Assembly: GCF_003952005.1 (NCBI RefSeq)
Contig: NZ_QXGJ01000001.1
Coordinates: 186,001-250,000 of the forward strand
Source of the DNA: Bifidobacterium callimiconis
GTDB lineage: Bacteria; Actinomycetota; Actinomycetes; Actinomycetales; Bifidobacteriaceae
Length of the DNA stretch: 64,000 nt
Direction of reading: 5' to 3'
Shown here: positions 51,512 through 61,975 of the stretch, piece after piece
How the letters are laid out: each line of letters starts with the position of its first letter
Numbering within the stretch: position 1 is the first letter of the stretch
Position numbers and translations under genes: made by a program
The notes under the pieces: model-generated
Database searches by the model: none
What the model was told of the DNA's origin: nothing
The model's input: only the letters and a program-made list of their open reading frames with translations

Positions 51512-52108
51512 TCACGCACCGTACGTGGGCAGGTTGTTGAAGTTGAAGCCCAATGCGGAAAGCTGGGCCTGACCCTCGGGAGTGATCTTGTCGATCGTCC
51601 ACGGCGGAGTCCACGTCCAATCGATGCGGAACTCCTCGACCAGTCCGGCCAGCACGCTCGCGGTCTCGTCCTCGATGAGATCGGTGAGCGGGCACGCCGG
51701 CGTGGTGAGGGTCATGGTGATGATGGCCCTGCCGAGTTCATCGATCTCGATGCCGTACACCAGACCGAGATCGATCACGTCAATGCCAAGCTCGGGATCG
51801 ATGACCTGATGCATCGCCTCACGCACATCCTTGGCGGTGGCGCGGCCGATGTCGTCCACAGCCTTCAGTTCGATGCCGCCGTCCTCGGGATCCTCTCCCC
51901 CGCAACCGCATGCACCGTGGTCGTTGCCGCAGCCACAGGTGTCGGCCGCAGCAGCCGCGGACTCATCGCCCTTGTTCGCCTGCACACTGCCGGCGAGATT
52001 CGGGTTCGCCATCACCTGACGAGCCGCCTTCTCATCACCCAGTGCACGTTCCACGGACGCGAAGATCGAATCCGTGGGCTCGGGTACCAGATTGCTGTTA
52101 TCGCCCAT
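51512..52108 (-). CDS. SufT-like (DUF59) metal-sulfur assembly protein with a Cys-rich N-terminal extension
   Basis: 198 residues. The C-terminal DUF59/MIP18 domain (about 93-190) has 'VREAMHQVIDPELGIDVIDLGLVYGIEI' and 'MTLTTPACPLTDLIEDE', with the family Cys. Such proteins help insert iron-sulfur clusters. The first 90 residues are not part of the usual domain: they include Cys58, Cys60, Cys67 and Cys69 in 'CGCGNDHGACGCG', a CxC-x6-CxC pattern that could bind a metal or cluster. It follows sufU with no intergenic base, at the end of the suf operon. Confidence 0.9.
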   Translation of the reverse strand: MGDNSNLVPEPTDSIFASVERALGDEKAARQVMANPNLAGSVQANKGDESAAAAADTCGCGNDHGACGCGGEDPEDGGIELKAVDDIGRATAKDVREAMHQVIDPELGIDVIDLGLVYGIEIDELGRAIITMTLTTPACPLTDLIEDETASVLAGLVEEFRIDWTWTPPWTIDKITPEGQAQLSALGFNFNNLPTYGA

Positions 52109-52696
52109 TTACGCCTCCTTTGCGTTCATCTGAGCCAATGCCTGTGCCATGGAGTCCTTCAGACCCTCCCATCCGAGCAGTGCGCACTTGATGCGCATCG
52201 GATAGCGGGAAACACCCTGGAAGACCACGGCGTCGCCGAGCTCCTCCTCCATCGCCTCATCGTCAAGACCGGCTCCACGTGATTCCATAAGCTTGTGGAA
52301 TGCGTGGAACAGCTCCATGGCCTCGTCCACGGTCTTGCCGTCTACAAGATCAACCATAATCGAAAGGCTGGCCTGCGAGATGGAACATCCCTGACCATCC
52401 CAGACCAGATGCTCGATGTGCTGGGGTTTGCCGTCGGTACCATCGGAGATCTCCACGCGCACGGTGACTTCGTCGCCGCAGGTGGGGTTGAACTGATGGG
52501 ACTGCGCCGGCACACAGTACTCGTGGGTCGCGCTCAACGTGCTTTCACCGGCGCTGAGGCTATCCACGCCAATGGTCGCCTGCTGACCGTCTCCGGCGGT
52601 GAAACTCACCTTGCCGTGCGGTGTTTTCGAAGCCTCGAGGATGACCTCCTGATACATCTGCTCGAGCTCTTCGCTACTCATTCCGTAATCTGCCAT
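52109..52696 (-). CDS. sufU: Fe-S assembly sulfur-transfer protein SufU
   Basis: 195 residues of the NifU/IscU-like SufU type. The zinc and sulfur-accepting residues are visible: Cys73 and Asp75 in 'NPTCGDEV', Cys104 in 'GQGCSISQAS', and Cys171 in 'RIKCALLGW'. A stretch of about 30 residues near 35-65 is longer than in Bacillus SufU. It accepts sulfur from SufS and passes it to the SufBCD scaffold. Start at 52696; it is 96 bp downstream of sufS and abuts the SufT-like gene. Confidence 0.95.
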   Translation of the reverse strand: MADYGMSSEELEQMYQEVILEASKTPHGKVSFTAGDGQQATIGVDSLSAGESTLSATHEYCVPAQSHQFNPTCGDEVTVRVEISDGTDGKPQHIEHLVWDGQGCSISQASLSIMVDLVDGKTVDEAMELFHAFHKLMESRGAGLDDEAMEEELGDAVVFQGVSRYPMRIKCALLGWEGLKDSMAQALAQMNAKEA

Positions 52697-52792
52697 GCCC
52701 TCTAACCTAGTGGCGCGCCCTGACTTGGACGCGCCGTACTTCTTCCAGCGAAAATGATGGCGATGATGAACGAGATCGGTCCCGTCCGCGTC

Positions 52793-54064
52793 TCAGACGC
52801 GGAAGAAGGCACGCACCTTGCCGACGGCCTCCACCAGCGCCTGGGCATCCTGCACCGAGTTGTACACGCCGCTCGACGCACGGTTGGACGCGAACAGTCC
52901 AAAATGACGGTGCACCGGCTGGGCGCAATGATGACCCACGCGAATGGCGATGCCCTGCGCATCGATGAACTGGCCGACGTCATGCGGGTGAACGCCCTGC
53001 ACATCGAAGGCCACCGTACCGATGCGGTTCACGTTCTCGCGCGGTCCGAGGATGCGTACGCCGTCGATGTCACCAAGCTTGAGCAGTTCAGCGGCGATGG
53101 TCTTCTCATGCGCCTCGATGTTCTCCATGCCCACGGCACGCATCCAATCGGCGGCCACACCGGCGGCCACCACCTGGGCGACGGGCTGGGTGCCAGCCTC
53201 GAATCGAGCCGGCGGCGCCATGTACTGGGCCGGCTTGTCCATCCAGGCCAGCTCGACCATCGATCCGCCGAAGTTGGCCGGAGGCAGGGCCTCGAGCAGC
53301 TCACGCTTGCCGTACAGGAATCCGACGCCGGTAGGTCCGTACATCTTGTGGGCGCTCCAGGCGGCGAAGTCCACGTCCAGCGCATGGAAGTCCACGGCCA
53401 GATGCGGCACGGACTGGCAGGCATCAAGAATGAAGATCGCACCCACCTCATGCGCACGGCGGATGATCGGCGCGATGTCGGTGATGGCGCCCGTGGTGTT
53501 GCCCACATGGGTGATGGCCACGACCTTGGTGCGCTCGGTGATCACTTCATCCGCGGTGTCGGAACGTACGCGCCCTTCCTCGTCCAGATCGAACCACTTG
53601 AAGGTGGCGCCGGTGCGAGCGGCAAGCTCCTGGAACGGCAGCAGGACGGAATGATGTTCGGCCTTGCTGACCACGATCTCATCCCCGGGCTTGAGTGCGA
53701 AGCGCTTCGCCGCGTCTCCCCCACGACCCAGCGAAGCGTTGCCGATGGCGGTGGCCAGTAGATTCAGGCCTGCCGTGGCGCCGGCGGTGACGACGATCTC
53801 CTCCTCGCCTTCCGCCGCATTCGCTCCGACCAGTGCGGCGACCTTGGCACGAGCCTGCTCGAACGCCTCCGTGCTCAACGCGGCCAGTTCGTGCGCTCCA
53901 CGGTGCACGCCGGCGTTGATGGTCCTATAGAACTCGGACTCCGCGTCGATGACCGTCTGGGGCTTCTGCGACGTGGCCGCCGAATCCAGATACACCAGCG
54001 GATGACCATGGATCTGCTGATCCAGAATCGGGAATTCCCCCCGAATAGCCGCAAAATCAACCAT
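52793..54064 (-). CDS. sufS: Cysteine desulfurase SufS
   Basis: 423 residues. The PLP lysine is Lys240 in 'AWSAHKMYGPTGVGFLYG' and the active-site Cys380 is in 'RVGHHCAQPVH', the type II signature. 'FPILDQQIHGHPLVYLDSAATSQKP' opens the protein. It takes sulfur from cysteine to give alanine and a persulfide. It is separated from sufC by 154 bp with a large hairpin, unlike the tight spacing of sufB-D-C. Confidence 0.96.
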   Translation of the reverse strand: MVDFAAIRGEFPILDQQIHGHPLVYLDSAATSQKPQTVIDAESEFYRTINAGVHRGAHELAALSTEAFEQARAKVAALVGANAAEGEEEIVVTAGATAGLNLLATAIGNASLGRGGDAAKRFALKPGDEIVVSKAEHHSVLLPFQELAARTGATFKWFDLDEEGRVRSDTADEVITERTKVVAITHVGNTTGAITDIAPIIRRAHEVGAIFILDACQSVPHLAVDFHALDVDFAAWSAHKMYGPTGVGFLYGKRELLEALPPANFGGSMVELAWMDKPAQYMAPPARFEAGTQPVAQVVAAGVAADWMRAVGMENIEAHEKTIAAELLKLGDIDGVRILGPRENVNRIGTVAFDVQGVHPHDVGQFIDAQGIAIRVGHHCAQPVHRHFGLFASNRASSGVYNSVQDAQALVEAVGKVRAFFRV

Positions 54065-54116
54065 AATTCCCCCTAATTTATCCTTTTCGCTTCAGTAAGC
54101 CAGTAGTTGTACGTGA

Positions 54117-54203
54117 GCCGAGGGGCGGGACGCATGATGTTCGACTGTAGGCTCGGCCAAACGGCCTTGAGTGTGTCGCACATCATGCGTCCCGCCCCTC
54201 GGC
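54117..54203. repeat. Large hairpin between sufC and sufS
   Basis: A perfect 23-bp inverted repeat (54117-54139 and 54181-54203), extended by several more paired bases inward, lies 15 bp past the sufC stop and 53 bp before the sufS start. It is GC-rich. No T-tract follows leftward except a weak TAAATTAG region. It could reduce readthrough into sufS, so that sufBDC and sufSU are made in different amounts, or protect the sufBDC mRNA. Confidence 0.75.
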
Positions 54204-54218
54204 GACCAACCAAGTACC

Positions 54219-54998
54219 TTACGCCAGGGCGCTTTCGGAATCCGCGCCCTCCGGCAGATACTGGTCGTAGCCGTTCTCCTCCAGCTCGTCGGCCAGCTCG
54301 GGGCCGCCGGTCTTCACGAAGTGGCCGTCGGCGAACACGTGCACGATGTCGGGCTTGATGTACTTGAGGATGCGGGTGTAGTGCGTCACCATCATGATGC
54401 CAAGGCCGGTGTTCTCCTTGGCACGGTTGACGCCTTCGGACACAATGCGCAGGGCGTCGACGTCGAGGCCGGAGTCGGTCTCGTCGAGGATGGCGAACTT
54501 GGGCTTGAGCAGCTCGAGCTGCAGTACTTCGGCGCGCTTCTTCTCACCGCCGGAGAAGCCTTCGTTCACGGAACGGGATGCAAACTTCGGATCCATGCGC
54601 AGCTTCTTCATCGCCTCGCCGAGCTCCTTGGCCCAGGTACGGATGGCCGGCGCCTTGCCGTCCACCTCGGTCTTGGCGGTGCGCAGGAAATTCGTCATGG
54701 ACACGCCCGGCACTTCCACCGGGTACTGCATGGCCAGGAACAGGCCGGCCTTGGCACGCTCGTCCGGGGTCATCTTCAGCAGGTCGACGCCATCGAGCAA
54801 CGCCTGGCCGGAGTCCACCTCGTACTTGGGGTGGCCGGCCAGCGTGTAGGCCAGGGTGGACTTGCCGGAGCCGTTGGGGCCCATGATAGCGTGGGTCTCG
54901 CCGGAGTTGACGGTGAGGTTCACGCCCTTGAGGATCTGCTTGCGTCCGTCCTTGGTCTCCACCGAGGCGTACAGGTCCTTGATCTCCAATGTGGACAT
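54219..54998 (-). CDS. sufC: SUF system ATPase SufC
   Basis: 259 residues, a single ABC ATPase domain: 'IMGPNGSGKSTLAYTLAGH' (Walker A), 'GFSGGEKKRAEVLQL' (signature) and 'FAILDETDSGLDVDALRIV' (Walker B). With SufB and SufD it forms the scaffold on which iron-sulfur clusters are built. It follows sufD by 22 bp. Confidence 0.97.
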   Translation of the reverse strand: MSTLEIKDLYASVETKDGRKQILKGVNLTVNSGETHAIMGPNGSGKSTLAYTLAGHPKYEVDSGQALLDGVDLLKMTPDERAKAGLFLAMQYPVEVPGVSMTNFLRTAKTEVDGKAPAIRTWAKELGEAMKKLRMDPKFASRSVNEGFSGGEKKRAEVLQLELLKPKFAILDETDSGLDVDALRIVSEGVNRAKENTGLGIMMVTHYTRILKYIKPDIVHVFADGHFVKTGGPELADELEENGYDQYLPEGADSESALA

Positions 54999-55020
54999 TT
55001 CAAAATCTCCTATTTCGTCG

Positions 55021-56292
55021 TTACTTGTCTTCGAGGACCTGTGCCATGGCTGCGCTCTCGCCCTTGGCGAGCCTGCGGTCGATGACGGTCATCAGATGTT
55101 CGGAAATGGACGGGATGCCGATTTCTTCGATCAGTTCGGCGAAGAATCCGCGTACCACGAGCTTGCGAGCCTCGGTTTCGGGAATGCCACGGGACTGCAG
55201 GTAGAACAGCTCCTCGTCGTCGAAGCGTCCGACGGAGCTGGCGTGGCCCGCACCCACGATGTTGCCGTTCTCGATCTCCAGGTTCGGTTCGGAGTCGGCC
55301 ACGGCGCCCGGGGTGAGCACCAGGTTGCGGTTGAGCTCGTAGGAGTCGGTGCCGGGGGCGGTCGGTTCGATCAGCGCGTTGCCGACCCACGTGGAGTGGG
55401 CGTCCTTGCCGTCGAGCGCGCCCTTGTAGACCACGCGGGACTTGCATTCGGGGTGGTTGTGCACCACCATCGTGCGGTGCTCGATGTGCTGTCCGGGATC
55501 CACGAAGTAGATGCCGAGCATGTTGAGATCACCCTGGGGACCGCCGAAGTCCTGGTCCATGCGGATACGCACCACGTCGCCGCCGAGCGTGACGACGGAG
55601 TGGCGCAGGCTGGCGCCTTCGCCCACATGGATGCGATGGTTGCCGACGTGCTTGCTGGTCTTGTCCCATTCCTGCACGAACGTGGTGGAGATGTGCGAAT
55701 CCTTGCCGGTGGTGATCTCCACGCCTTCGGCGAGACGGGCATGGCCGGTGTGTTCGATGATCACGTCGCCGTGCGCCTTGTCGTCGGCCTTGATCACCAG
55801 ATGCAGAGCGTCGAGCTCGTCGCCGGCGCCGGTGATCTTGATGAGCACGGGCACGGCGAGTTCGCCGGTCAGCTCCACCACGGTGGCAGTGGAGCCGGAC
55901 TGCCATTCGACGGCCGACACGCGGTCGTTCGGCTTGGAGACGGTGCCGGAGGGGGCTTCGCCAATCGCGGTCTGGTACAGCTTCACGTTGTCCGCCGCGA
56001 GCTCGGTGCCGTCGATGGTGGACACTTCGATCGTGGTCTCGCCACTGGGCTTGAACACGTCGAAGAACTCCGTGATGCGGTCGACGGGAGTGAAACGCCA
56101 ATCGTCCTGCTTGCGCGTGGGAACGGCGAAGTCGCCGGCCTCGAACGAACGGATCGCCTTATCCGCGCTGGACGGCATGAGGGCCGGCACGGCGTAGGGA
56201 TCATTGAGGTCAGCGACGGGAATATTGAGTTCGGCGGCGATGTCACGCACGGTGCCGTCGCCGACGGTTTCGACCTTGTTTTCGTCTGTCAT
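55021..56292 (-). CDS. sufD: SUF scaffold protein SufD
   Basis: 423 residues, beta-helix type, with the family's C-terminal 'VGAGHASSVGRFDDEELFYLQSRGIPETEARKLVVRGFFAEL'. It pairs with SufB and binds SufC. The gene starts five bases after the sufB stop and is followed by sufC. Length is normal. Confidence 0.95.
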   Translation of the reverse strand: MTDENKVETVGDGTVRDIAAELNIPVADLNDPYAVPALMPSSADKAIRSFEAGDFAVPTRKQDDWRFTPVDRITEFFDVFKPSGETTIEVSTIDGTELAADNVKLYQTAIGEAPSGTVSKPNDRVSAVEWQSGSTATVVELTGELAVPVLIKITGAGDELDALHLVIKADDKAHGDVIIEHTGHARLAEGVEITTGKDSHISTTFVQEWDKTSKHVGNHRIHVGEGASLRHSVVTLGGDVVRIRMDQDFGGPQGDLNMLGIYFVDPGQHIEHRTMVVHNHPECKSRVVYKGALDGKDAHSTWVGNALIEPTAPGTDSYELNRNLVLTPGAVADSEPNLEIENGNIVGAGHASSVGRFDDEELFYLQSRGIPETEARKLVVRGFFAELIEEIGIPSISEHLMTVIDRRLAKGESAAMAQVLEDK

Positions 56293-56297
56293 CGGTA

Positions 56298-57815
56298 TCA
56301 GCCCACCGATCCTTCCATCTGCAGTTCCACCAAGCGGTTGAGTTCGAGCGCATATTCCATGGGCAGCTCACGGCTGATCGGCTCGACGAATCCACGCACG
56401 ATCATGCCCATGGCCTCCTTCTCCTCAAGGCCGCGGCTCATCAGGTAGAAGAGCTGGTCCTCGGAGACCTTGGAGACGGTGGCCTCGTGGGCCATGGAGA
56501 CGTCGTCTTCACGCACGTCCACATGCGGGTATGTGTCGGAACGGGAGTAGTCGTCGACCAGCAGCGCGTCGCAGACCACGGAGGAGCTGGAGCCCTCGGC
56601 GCCCTTGACGATCTTGACCAAGCCACGGTACGCGGAGCGTCCACCGCCACGGGAGATGGACTTGGCGACGATGGTGGAGCTGGTGTGCGGGGCCAGATGG
56701 ATCATCTTGGCGCCCGTGTCCTGATACTGTCCCTTGCCAGCGAAGCCGAGCGACATGGTTTCCGCCTTGGCGTACGGTTCGGCGAGAATGCAGGCCGGGT
56801 ACTTCATAGTGGCCTTGGAGCCGATGTTGCCGTCGACCCATTCCATGGTGCCGCCCTCACGCACGTAGGCGCGCTGGGTGACGAGGTTGTACACGTTGTT
56901 CGACCAGTTCTGCACGGTGGTGTAGCGCACGCGGGCGTGCTTCTCGACCACGATCTCCACGATGGCGGCGTGCAGCGAGTCCTCGGACCAGATCGGGGCG
57001 GTGCAGCCCTCGACGTAATGCACGTAGGAGCCTTCGTCGGCGATGATCAGCGTACGTTCGAACTGTCCCATGGCCGGGGTGTTGATACGGAAGTACGCCT
57101 GCAGCGGGATATCCACGTGCACGCCCTTCGGCACGTAGACGAACGATCCGCCGGACCATGCGGCCGTGTTGAGCGCGCCGAACTTATTATCCTCCGGCGG
57201 CACCACGGTGGCGAAGTACTTCTTCACCAGATCCGGGTATTCACGCACGGCGGTATCGGTGTCGACGAAGATCACGCCCTGCTTCTTGAGATCCTCCTGA
57301 ATGGAGTTGTAGATGACCTCGGACTCGTACTGGGCGGCCACGCCGGAAACCAGACGCTTCTTCTCGGCCTCGGGGATGCCCAGTCGATCGTAGGTGCTGC
57401 GAATGTCGTCGGGCAGCTCGTCCCAGCTCTTGGCCTGCTTGTCGATCGGCTTGACGTAGTACTTGAAGTCGTCGGCGTTGAAGCCGGAAAGGTCCACGCC
57501 CCATTCGGGCATCGGCTTCTCGAGGAACGCCTTGTATCCGCGCAGACGCATGTCGAGCATCCACTCGGGCTCGCCCTTGTCGGCGGAGATGGCCCTTACC
57601 ACGTCCTCGTCGATGCCTCGCTTCGCGGCCTCGCCGGCGGCATCGGAATCATGCCATCCGTAGCTGTAATCGCCGAACTGCGAGATGATCTCGTCATCCT
57701 GCTTGATCTTGTCCTCGTTGACGCGGGAACGGTCGGCCACATACTGGCTCATCTCCACGTCAGCCGCCGCGGAGCCCTTGTCCGGGGTCTCCTGCGACGT
57801 CATTTCATCCGTCAC
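56298..57815 (-). CDS. sufB: SUF scaffold protein SufB
   Basis: 505 residues from the GTG at 57815, preceded by GGGAGGAAACTC; the frame is open upstream to 57926 without a better site. Family segments include '[19 protein letters not shown]', '[22 protein letters not shown]' and '[31 protein letters not shown]'. It is the main scaffold on which clusters assemble. It is the first gene of the suf operon, so the promoter should lie between 57816 and about 57990. Confidence 0.96.
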   Translation of the reverse strand: MTDEMTSQETPDKGSAAADVEMSQYVADRSRVNEDKIKQDDEIISQFGDYSYGWHDSDAAGEAAKRGIDEDVVRAISADKGEPEWMLDMRLRGYKAFLEKPMPEWGVDLSGFNADDFKYYVKPIDKQAKSWDELPDDIRSTYDRLGIPEAEKKRLVSGVAAQYESEVIYNSIQEDLKKQGVIFVDTDTAVREYPDLVKKYFATVVPPEDNKFGALNTAAWSGGSFVYVPKGVHVDIPLQAYFRINTPAMGQFERTLIIADEGSYVHYVEGCTAPIWSEDSLHAAIVEIVVEKHARVRYTTVQNWSNNVYNLVTQRAYVREGGTMEWVDGNIGSKATMKYPACILAEPYAKAETMSLGFAGKGQYQDTGAKMIHLAPHTSSTIVAKSISRGGGRSAYRGLVKIVKGAEGSSSSVVCDALLVDDYSRSDTYPHVDVREDDVSMAHEATVSKVSEDQLFYLMSRGLEEKEAMGMIVRGFVEPISRELPMEYALELNRLVELQMEGSVG

Positions 57816-57998
57816 CTTGAGTTTCCTCCCATCGTCCGGCGTGATCATGGACGCCGGAGCCTTGACGAAAGTGCTTTCTGTCAGTAGCAAACCTAACAGA
57901 ACATCACGAACAACACTAATCGGCATTCCGTGAATTATCCATCGGCAAACGTGAGAAAGATTACAAAGCCGCTGTGTCCGTCGGACGCGGAATACGAC

Positions 57999-58033
57999 GA
58001 AGCCCGCCGTATGCGTAATGCACGGCGGGCTTC
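57999..58033 (-). terminator. Terminator after pyrG
   Basis: A perfect 12-bp stem (GAAGCCCGCCGT at 57999-58010, complement at 58022-58033) with an 11-nt loop. It lies 61 bp past the pyrG stop and ahead of the suf promoter region. Confidence 0.75.
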
Positions 58034-58094
58034 ATAGCTCATCGGCGGTCGTCGAACCGATCGGTTGGATCATGGATTGACCGACGAGCCCCGA

Positions 58095-59756
58095 TCAGTG
58101 CGTGGCCTGATGATCGAGCGCGGCCTTGACCAGACCGGCGAACAGCGGGTGCGGCTTGGTCGGGCGGGACTTGAACTCCGGGTGGGCCTGCGTGGCGATG
58201 TAGAACGGGTGCACGTCCTGCGGCAGTTCCACGAACTCGGTGAGCTCGCCGTCCGGGCTCTGGCCGGAGATACGCAGACCGGCCTCGCGCAGACGATCCT
58301 TGTAGGCCACGTTCACCTCGTAACGGTGACGGTGACGTTCGGTGACATGCGTGGTGCCATACAGCTGTGCGGCGAGGGAGCCCTCCTCCAGCACGGCCGG
58401 GTAGCTGCCCAGTCGCATGGTGTGGCCCATGTCGCCCTTGCCGGCGACGATGTCCTTCTGCTCCTCCATGGTGGCGATGACCGGGTTGGCGCAATCCGGC
58501 TCGAACTCGGAGGAGTTGGCATCCTCGAGGCCGAGGACGTGGCGGGCGTATTCGATGACCATGGACTGCAGACCCAGGCACAGGCCCAGAGCGGGCAGAC
58601 GGTGCTCACGGGCGTACTTGAGGGCGCCGATCTTGCCGTCGATGCCGCGGATGCCGAAGCCGCCGGGGATCACGATGCCGTCGACGTCGGCCAGCGCCTT
58701 GGCGGCGCCTTCCTCGGTCTCGCACTCGTCGGCAGCGACCCATTCGACGTTGACCTTGGCCCAGTTGGCGAAGCCGCCGGCCTTGATGGCCTCGGTGACG
58801 GACAGGTAGGCATCGGGCAGATCGATGTACTTGCCCACGATGGCCACGTTCACCTCATGCTTGGGGTGGTGCACACGGTCGAGCAGGTCGGACCATTCGG
58901 CCCAGTTCACATCGTGGAACGGCAGACCGAGCTCACGCACCACGTAGGCGTCGAGACCCTCGTTGAACAGGGTCTTCGGCACGTCGTAGATGCTCGGGGC
59001 GTCCACGCAGTTGACCACGCCCTCCTCGTCCACGTCGCACATGAGGCTGATCTTGTCCTTGATGGACTGGGACAGCGGACGGTCGGAACGCAGCACCAGA
59101 GCGTCGGGAGCGATGCCGAGCTGACGCAGCATCATGACGGAATGCTGGGTGGGCTTGGTCTTCAGCTCGTGGGCGGCGGCGATGTACGGCACGAGAGACA
59201 CGTGCACGAACATGCAGTTGTCGGAACCGATGTCACGACGCACCTCGCGGGCGGCCTCCAGGAACGGCTGGCTTTCGATATCGCCGACGGTGCCGCCGAT
59301 CTCGGTGATGATCACGTCGACGTCGTCGGACGCCTGGGCGCGCATACGGGACTTGATCTCATTGGTGATGTGCGGAATGACCTGCACGCACTGGCCGAGG
59401 TACTCGCCGGCGCGTTCCTTGCGCAGCACCTCCTGATACACCTGACCGGTGGTGACGTTGGCTTTCTGGGAAAGGAACACGTCAAGGAAGCGCTCGTAGT
59501 GGCCGATGTCGAGATCCGTCTCTGCACCGTCCTCGGTCACGTAGACCTCGCCGTGCTGGAACGGGTTCATGGTACCCGGATCAACGTTGATGTAAGGGTC
59601 GAGCTTCTGCTGAAGCACATGGATGCCACGACTACGGAGGAGTCGGCCGAGGGATGATGCCGTGAGTCCCTTGCCGAGCGACGACACAACTCCGCCGGTG
59701 ACGAAAATGTGCTTGGTGATGTGCTCTTGCGCGATGCCATGTTTTCTTCTAACCAT
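58095..59756 (-). CDS. pyrG: CTP synthase
   Basis: 553 residues. N-terminal amidoligase with '[24 protein letters not shown]' and '[16 protein letters not shown]'; C-terminal class I glutaminase with '[15 protein letters not shown]' (nucleophilic Cys) and '[15 protein letters not shown]'. It converts UTP to CTP with glutamine as nitrogen donor. The ATG at 59756 is used. It is transcribed leftward after aroQ but separated from it by a hairpin, so it has its own promoter probably. Confidence 0.97.
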   Translation of the reverse strand: MVRRKHGIAQEHITKHIFVTGGVVSSLGKGLTASSLGRLLRSRGIHVLQQKLDPYINVDPGTMNPFQHGEVYVTEDGAETDLDIGHYERFLDVFLSQKANVTTGQVYQEVLRKERAGEYLGQCVQVIPHITNEIKSRMRAQASDDVDVIITEIGGTVGDIESQPFLEAAREVRRDIGSDNCMFVHVSLVPYIAAAHELKTKPTQHSVMMLRQLGIAPDALVLRSDRPLSQSIKDKISLMCDVDEEGVVNCVDAPSIYDVPKTLFNEGLDAYVVRELGLPFHDVNWAEWSDLLDRVHHPKHEVNVAIVGKYIDLPDAYLSVTEAIKAGGFANWAKVNVEWVAADECETEEGAAKALADVDGIVIPGGFGIRGIDGKIGALKYAREHRLPALGLCLGLQSMVIEYARHVLGLEDANSSEFEPDCANPVIATMEEQKDIVAGKGDMGHTMRLGSYPAVLEEGSLAAQLYGTTHVTERHRHRYEVNVAYKDRLREAGLRISGQSPDGELTEFVELPQDVHPFYIATQAHPEFKSRPTKPHPLFAGLVKAALDHQATH

Positions 59757-59797
59757 GGAATTTCACTTTATCATCGCCTTGAGACGCGGCGTGTTCG

Positions 59798-59843
59798 CAG
59801 TCGGCTCAGCGATCGTGTTCATGCACGACCGCTGAGCCGACTG
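59798..59843 (-). terminator. Terminator after aroQ
   Basis: A 14-bp perfect stem (59798-59811 and 59830-59843), with inner bases TCGTG/CACGA able to extend it, 37 bp after the aroQ stop. It separates the aro operon from pyrG. Confidence 0.7.
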
Positions 59844-59880
59844 GAGTGAGCGTTATCGAATTCGTTCAGGCGTTGACCGT

Positions 59881-60327
59881 TCAGCCGTTGACGATGTGCG
59901 CCACGGCCTCGAGGGCGAGCCGGTATCCGAAGAAGCCCATGCCGGTGATGGTACCGGTGGCCACGGGGCTGATCACGGAGCGCTTGCGGAACTCGTCGCG
60001 GGCGGACGGGTTGGAGATGTGCACCTCCATGAGCGGCAGTCCGGCGTCGCCGACCATGTGCGCGGCGTCGGACAGCGCGTACGAGTAATGGGTGAACGCG
60101 GCGGGGTTCATCACCACCGGGGTCTTCTCGTCGGCGGCCTGATGCATCCAATGGACCATCTCGGCCTCGTCGTCGGTCTGACGCACCTCCACGTCGAGAC
60201 CGAGTTCCGCACCCCACTCGGTGCACAGGCGGCGGAGCTCCTCAAGATCCTGACGGCCGTAGACATCCGGCTGACGCACGCCGAGGCGACCGAGATTAGG
60301 TCCGTTGACAACGATGACTTTGGTCAT
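59881..60327 (-). CDS. aroQ: Type II 3-dehydroquinate dehydratase
   Basis: 148 residues, usual for the family. 'VIVVNGPNLGRLGVRQPDVYG' contains the active-site Tyr23 and Arg; 'VVMNPAAFTHYSYAL' has conserved Asn and the active-site His region. It removes water from 3-dehydroquinate. It is the last gene of the aroC-aroKB-aroQ row, 20 bp after aroKB, with GGAGAAG before the ATG at 60327. Confidence 0.97.
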   Translation of the reverse strand: MTKVIVVNGPNLGRLGVRQPDVYGRQDLEELRRLCTEWGAELGLDVEVRQTDDEAEMVHWMHQAADEKTPVVMNPAAFTHYSYALSDAAHMVGDAGLPLMEVHISNPSARDEFRKRSVISPVATGTITGMGFFGYRLALEAVAHIVNG

Positions 60328-60347
60328 GTTCTTCTCCTTTGCTGCCG

Positions 60348-61961
60348 TTACCGCTGAATGCGGCGGAAGGCCTCTTCAACGGCATCGGCCGGCGGGTTGT
60401 CCAGATGGATGACATGTCCGGGGCGATCGAGCACCACGAAGCGCAGCATGTTGCCGCGGGCCTTCTTGTCTCGGTGCATGAGTGCGAGCACGTCCTCGAA
60501 GCTGCCGCCGTCCCACGAGGTCGGCAGGCCGAGCGAGGACAGCAGCGAACGATGGTAGTCCACGAGATCCTGATCGATGTAGCCGAGCAGGTGGGCCAGT
60601 TCGGCGGCGTAGACCATGCCGACGGCCACGGCGTTGCCGTGACGCCAGCGGAAGTGCTCGAGCTTCTCGATGGCGTGCCCCATGGTATGACCGTAGTTGA
60701 GGAACTCGCGCAGTCCCTTCTCCTTGAGATCGGAGGAGACGTGATGCGCCTTGACCCGCACGGTACGCTCGATGAGTTCGGCGATCACATGCTCGAGCTC
60801 GTCGGACACGTGCTCGGGATCGAAGGTGCGCAGCGCCTCGGCGTTCTCCTCGAGAATGCGCAGGATCTCGGTGTCCATGATGAAGCCGGACTTGGCCACC
60901 TCGCCCAGACCTTCGACGAAGATGTCATTCGGCAGCGTGGCGAGCGTGGTCAGGTCGGCGAGCACGCCGGCCGGCGTGTAGAACGAGCCGACCAGGTTCT
61001 TGCCGGCCTCGGTGTTGATGCCGGTCTTGCCGCCCGTGGACGCATCGACCATGGCCAGCAGCGAGGTCGGGCAGTTCACGTAGCGGATGCCACGCATCCA
61101 GGTGGCGGCGACGAAGCCGGCCAGATCGGTGGCCGCGCCTCCACCGAGACCCACCACGGCGTCGGAACGGGTGAAGCCCTCCTCACCCAGACGCTTCCAG
61201 ATGCCGTTGGCCACCTCGATGGTCTTGCCGGCTTCGGCGTCGGGGATGGTGATGTCGGACACCTGATAGCCGGCGCGACGCAGCAGCGTACGCGCCCGGT
61301 CGGAATGTCGCTGGACCGGCGTGGTGTGGATCAGGGCGATGCGTACCGGCTTGTCGCCCAGCACCTCGGCCAGATGATTGCCCACATGTGCGCCAATGCG
61401 CACGTCATACGGATCCGCACCCGTGACGTGCACCACACGTTCATTCGCGGAATCGGCGATGTTCTGTGCCGCCTGCATAGGATTCTTTCCTTTCGTATGC
61501 ACAATGCAATTCGCCAGACGTTCAAATACCGGGCGACGCTGGGAATAGAGCTTCCGCCATTTCTTCGCAGCGCCGTCGGCCAGAAGGGGCCTGTTGCCGG
61601 AACGGGATGCGCGGGCGATGGCCTCGTTAGGATCCGCGTCGAGGTAGGCGACGGTGCCGCCCTCCCCGATATAGGACTCCAGCGCGTCATAGACCCGGTC
61701 GGTCATCGGGGCGCCTCCACCCAGTGACAGCACACCGTCGAAATCGTGCAGATATTCGAGGATCGTGTCCGCCTCGATGCGACGGAACTCCGCTTCGCCT
61801 CGGGTCTCGAAGATCTGAGGGATCTTCACGCCTTCGCGTTCCTCGATCTCCACATCGGAATCCACGAACTCCACGTCCAGCAGTTCGGCCACATCCTGAC
61901 CGATGCGGGTCTTGCCCGCTCCCGGCATGCCGATGAGCACGGCCTTGGGAATCAACGTCAT
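60348..61961 (-). CDS. aroKB: Shikimate kinase / 3-dehydroquinate synthase fusion
   Basis: 537 residues that join two enzymes. Residues 1 to about 175 are shikimate kinase: '[20 protein letters not shown]' (P-loop), '[13 protein letters not shown]' and '[10 protein letters not shown]'. From about 180 onward is dehydroquinate synthase: '[48 protein letters not shown]', '[18 protein letters not shown]' with metal-binding His. In the pathway these are steps 2 and 5, not consecutive. The gene starts 14 bp after aroC. Fusion of the two is known in bifidobacteria. Confidence 0.96.
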   Translation of the reverse strand: MTLIPKAVLIGMPGAGKTRIGQDVAELLDVEFVDSDVEIEEREGVKIPQIFETRGEAEFRRIEADTILEYLHDFDGVLSLGGGAPMTDRVYDALESYIGEGGTVAYLDADPNEAIARASRSGNRPLLADGAAKKWRKLYSQRRPVFERLANCIVHTKGKNPMQAAQNIADSANERVVHVTGADPYDVRIGAHVGNHLAEVLGDKPVRIALIHTTPVQRHSDRARTLLRRAGYQVSDITIPDAEAGKTIEVANGIWKRLGEEGFTRSDAVVGLGGGAATDLAGFVAATWMRGIRYVNCPTSLLAMVDASTGGKTGINTEAGKNLVGSFYTPAGVLADLTTLATLPNDIFVEGLGEVAKSGFIMDTEILRILEENAEALRTFDPEHVSDELEHVIAELIERTVRVKAHHVSSDLKEKGLREFLNYGHTMGHAIEKLEHFRWRHGNAVAVGMVYAAELAHLLGYIDQDLVDYHRSLLSSLGLPTSWDGGSFEDVLALMHRDKKARGNMLRFVVLDRPGHVIHLDNPPADAVEEAFRRIQR

Positions 61962-61975
61962 GTCAGGCTCTCCCC

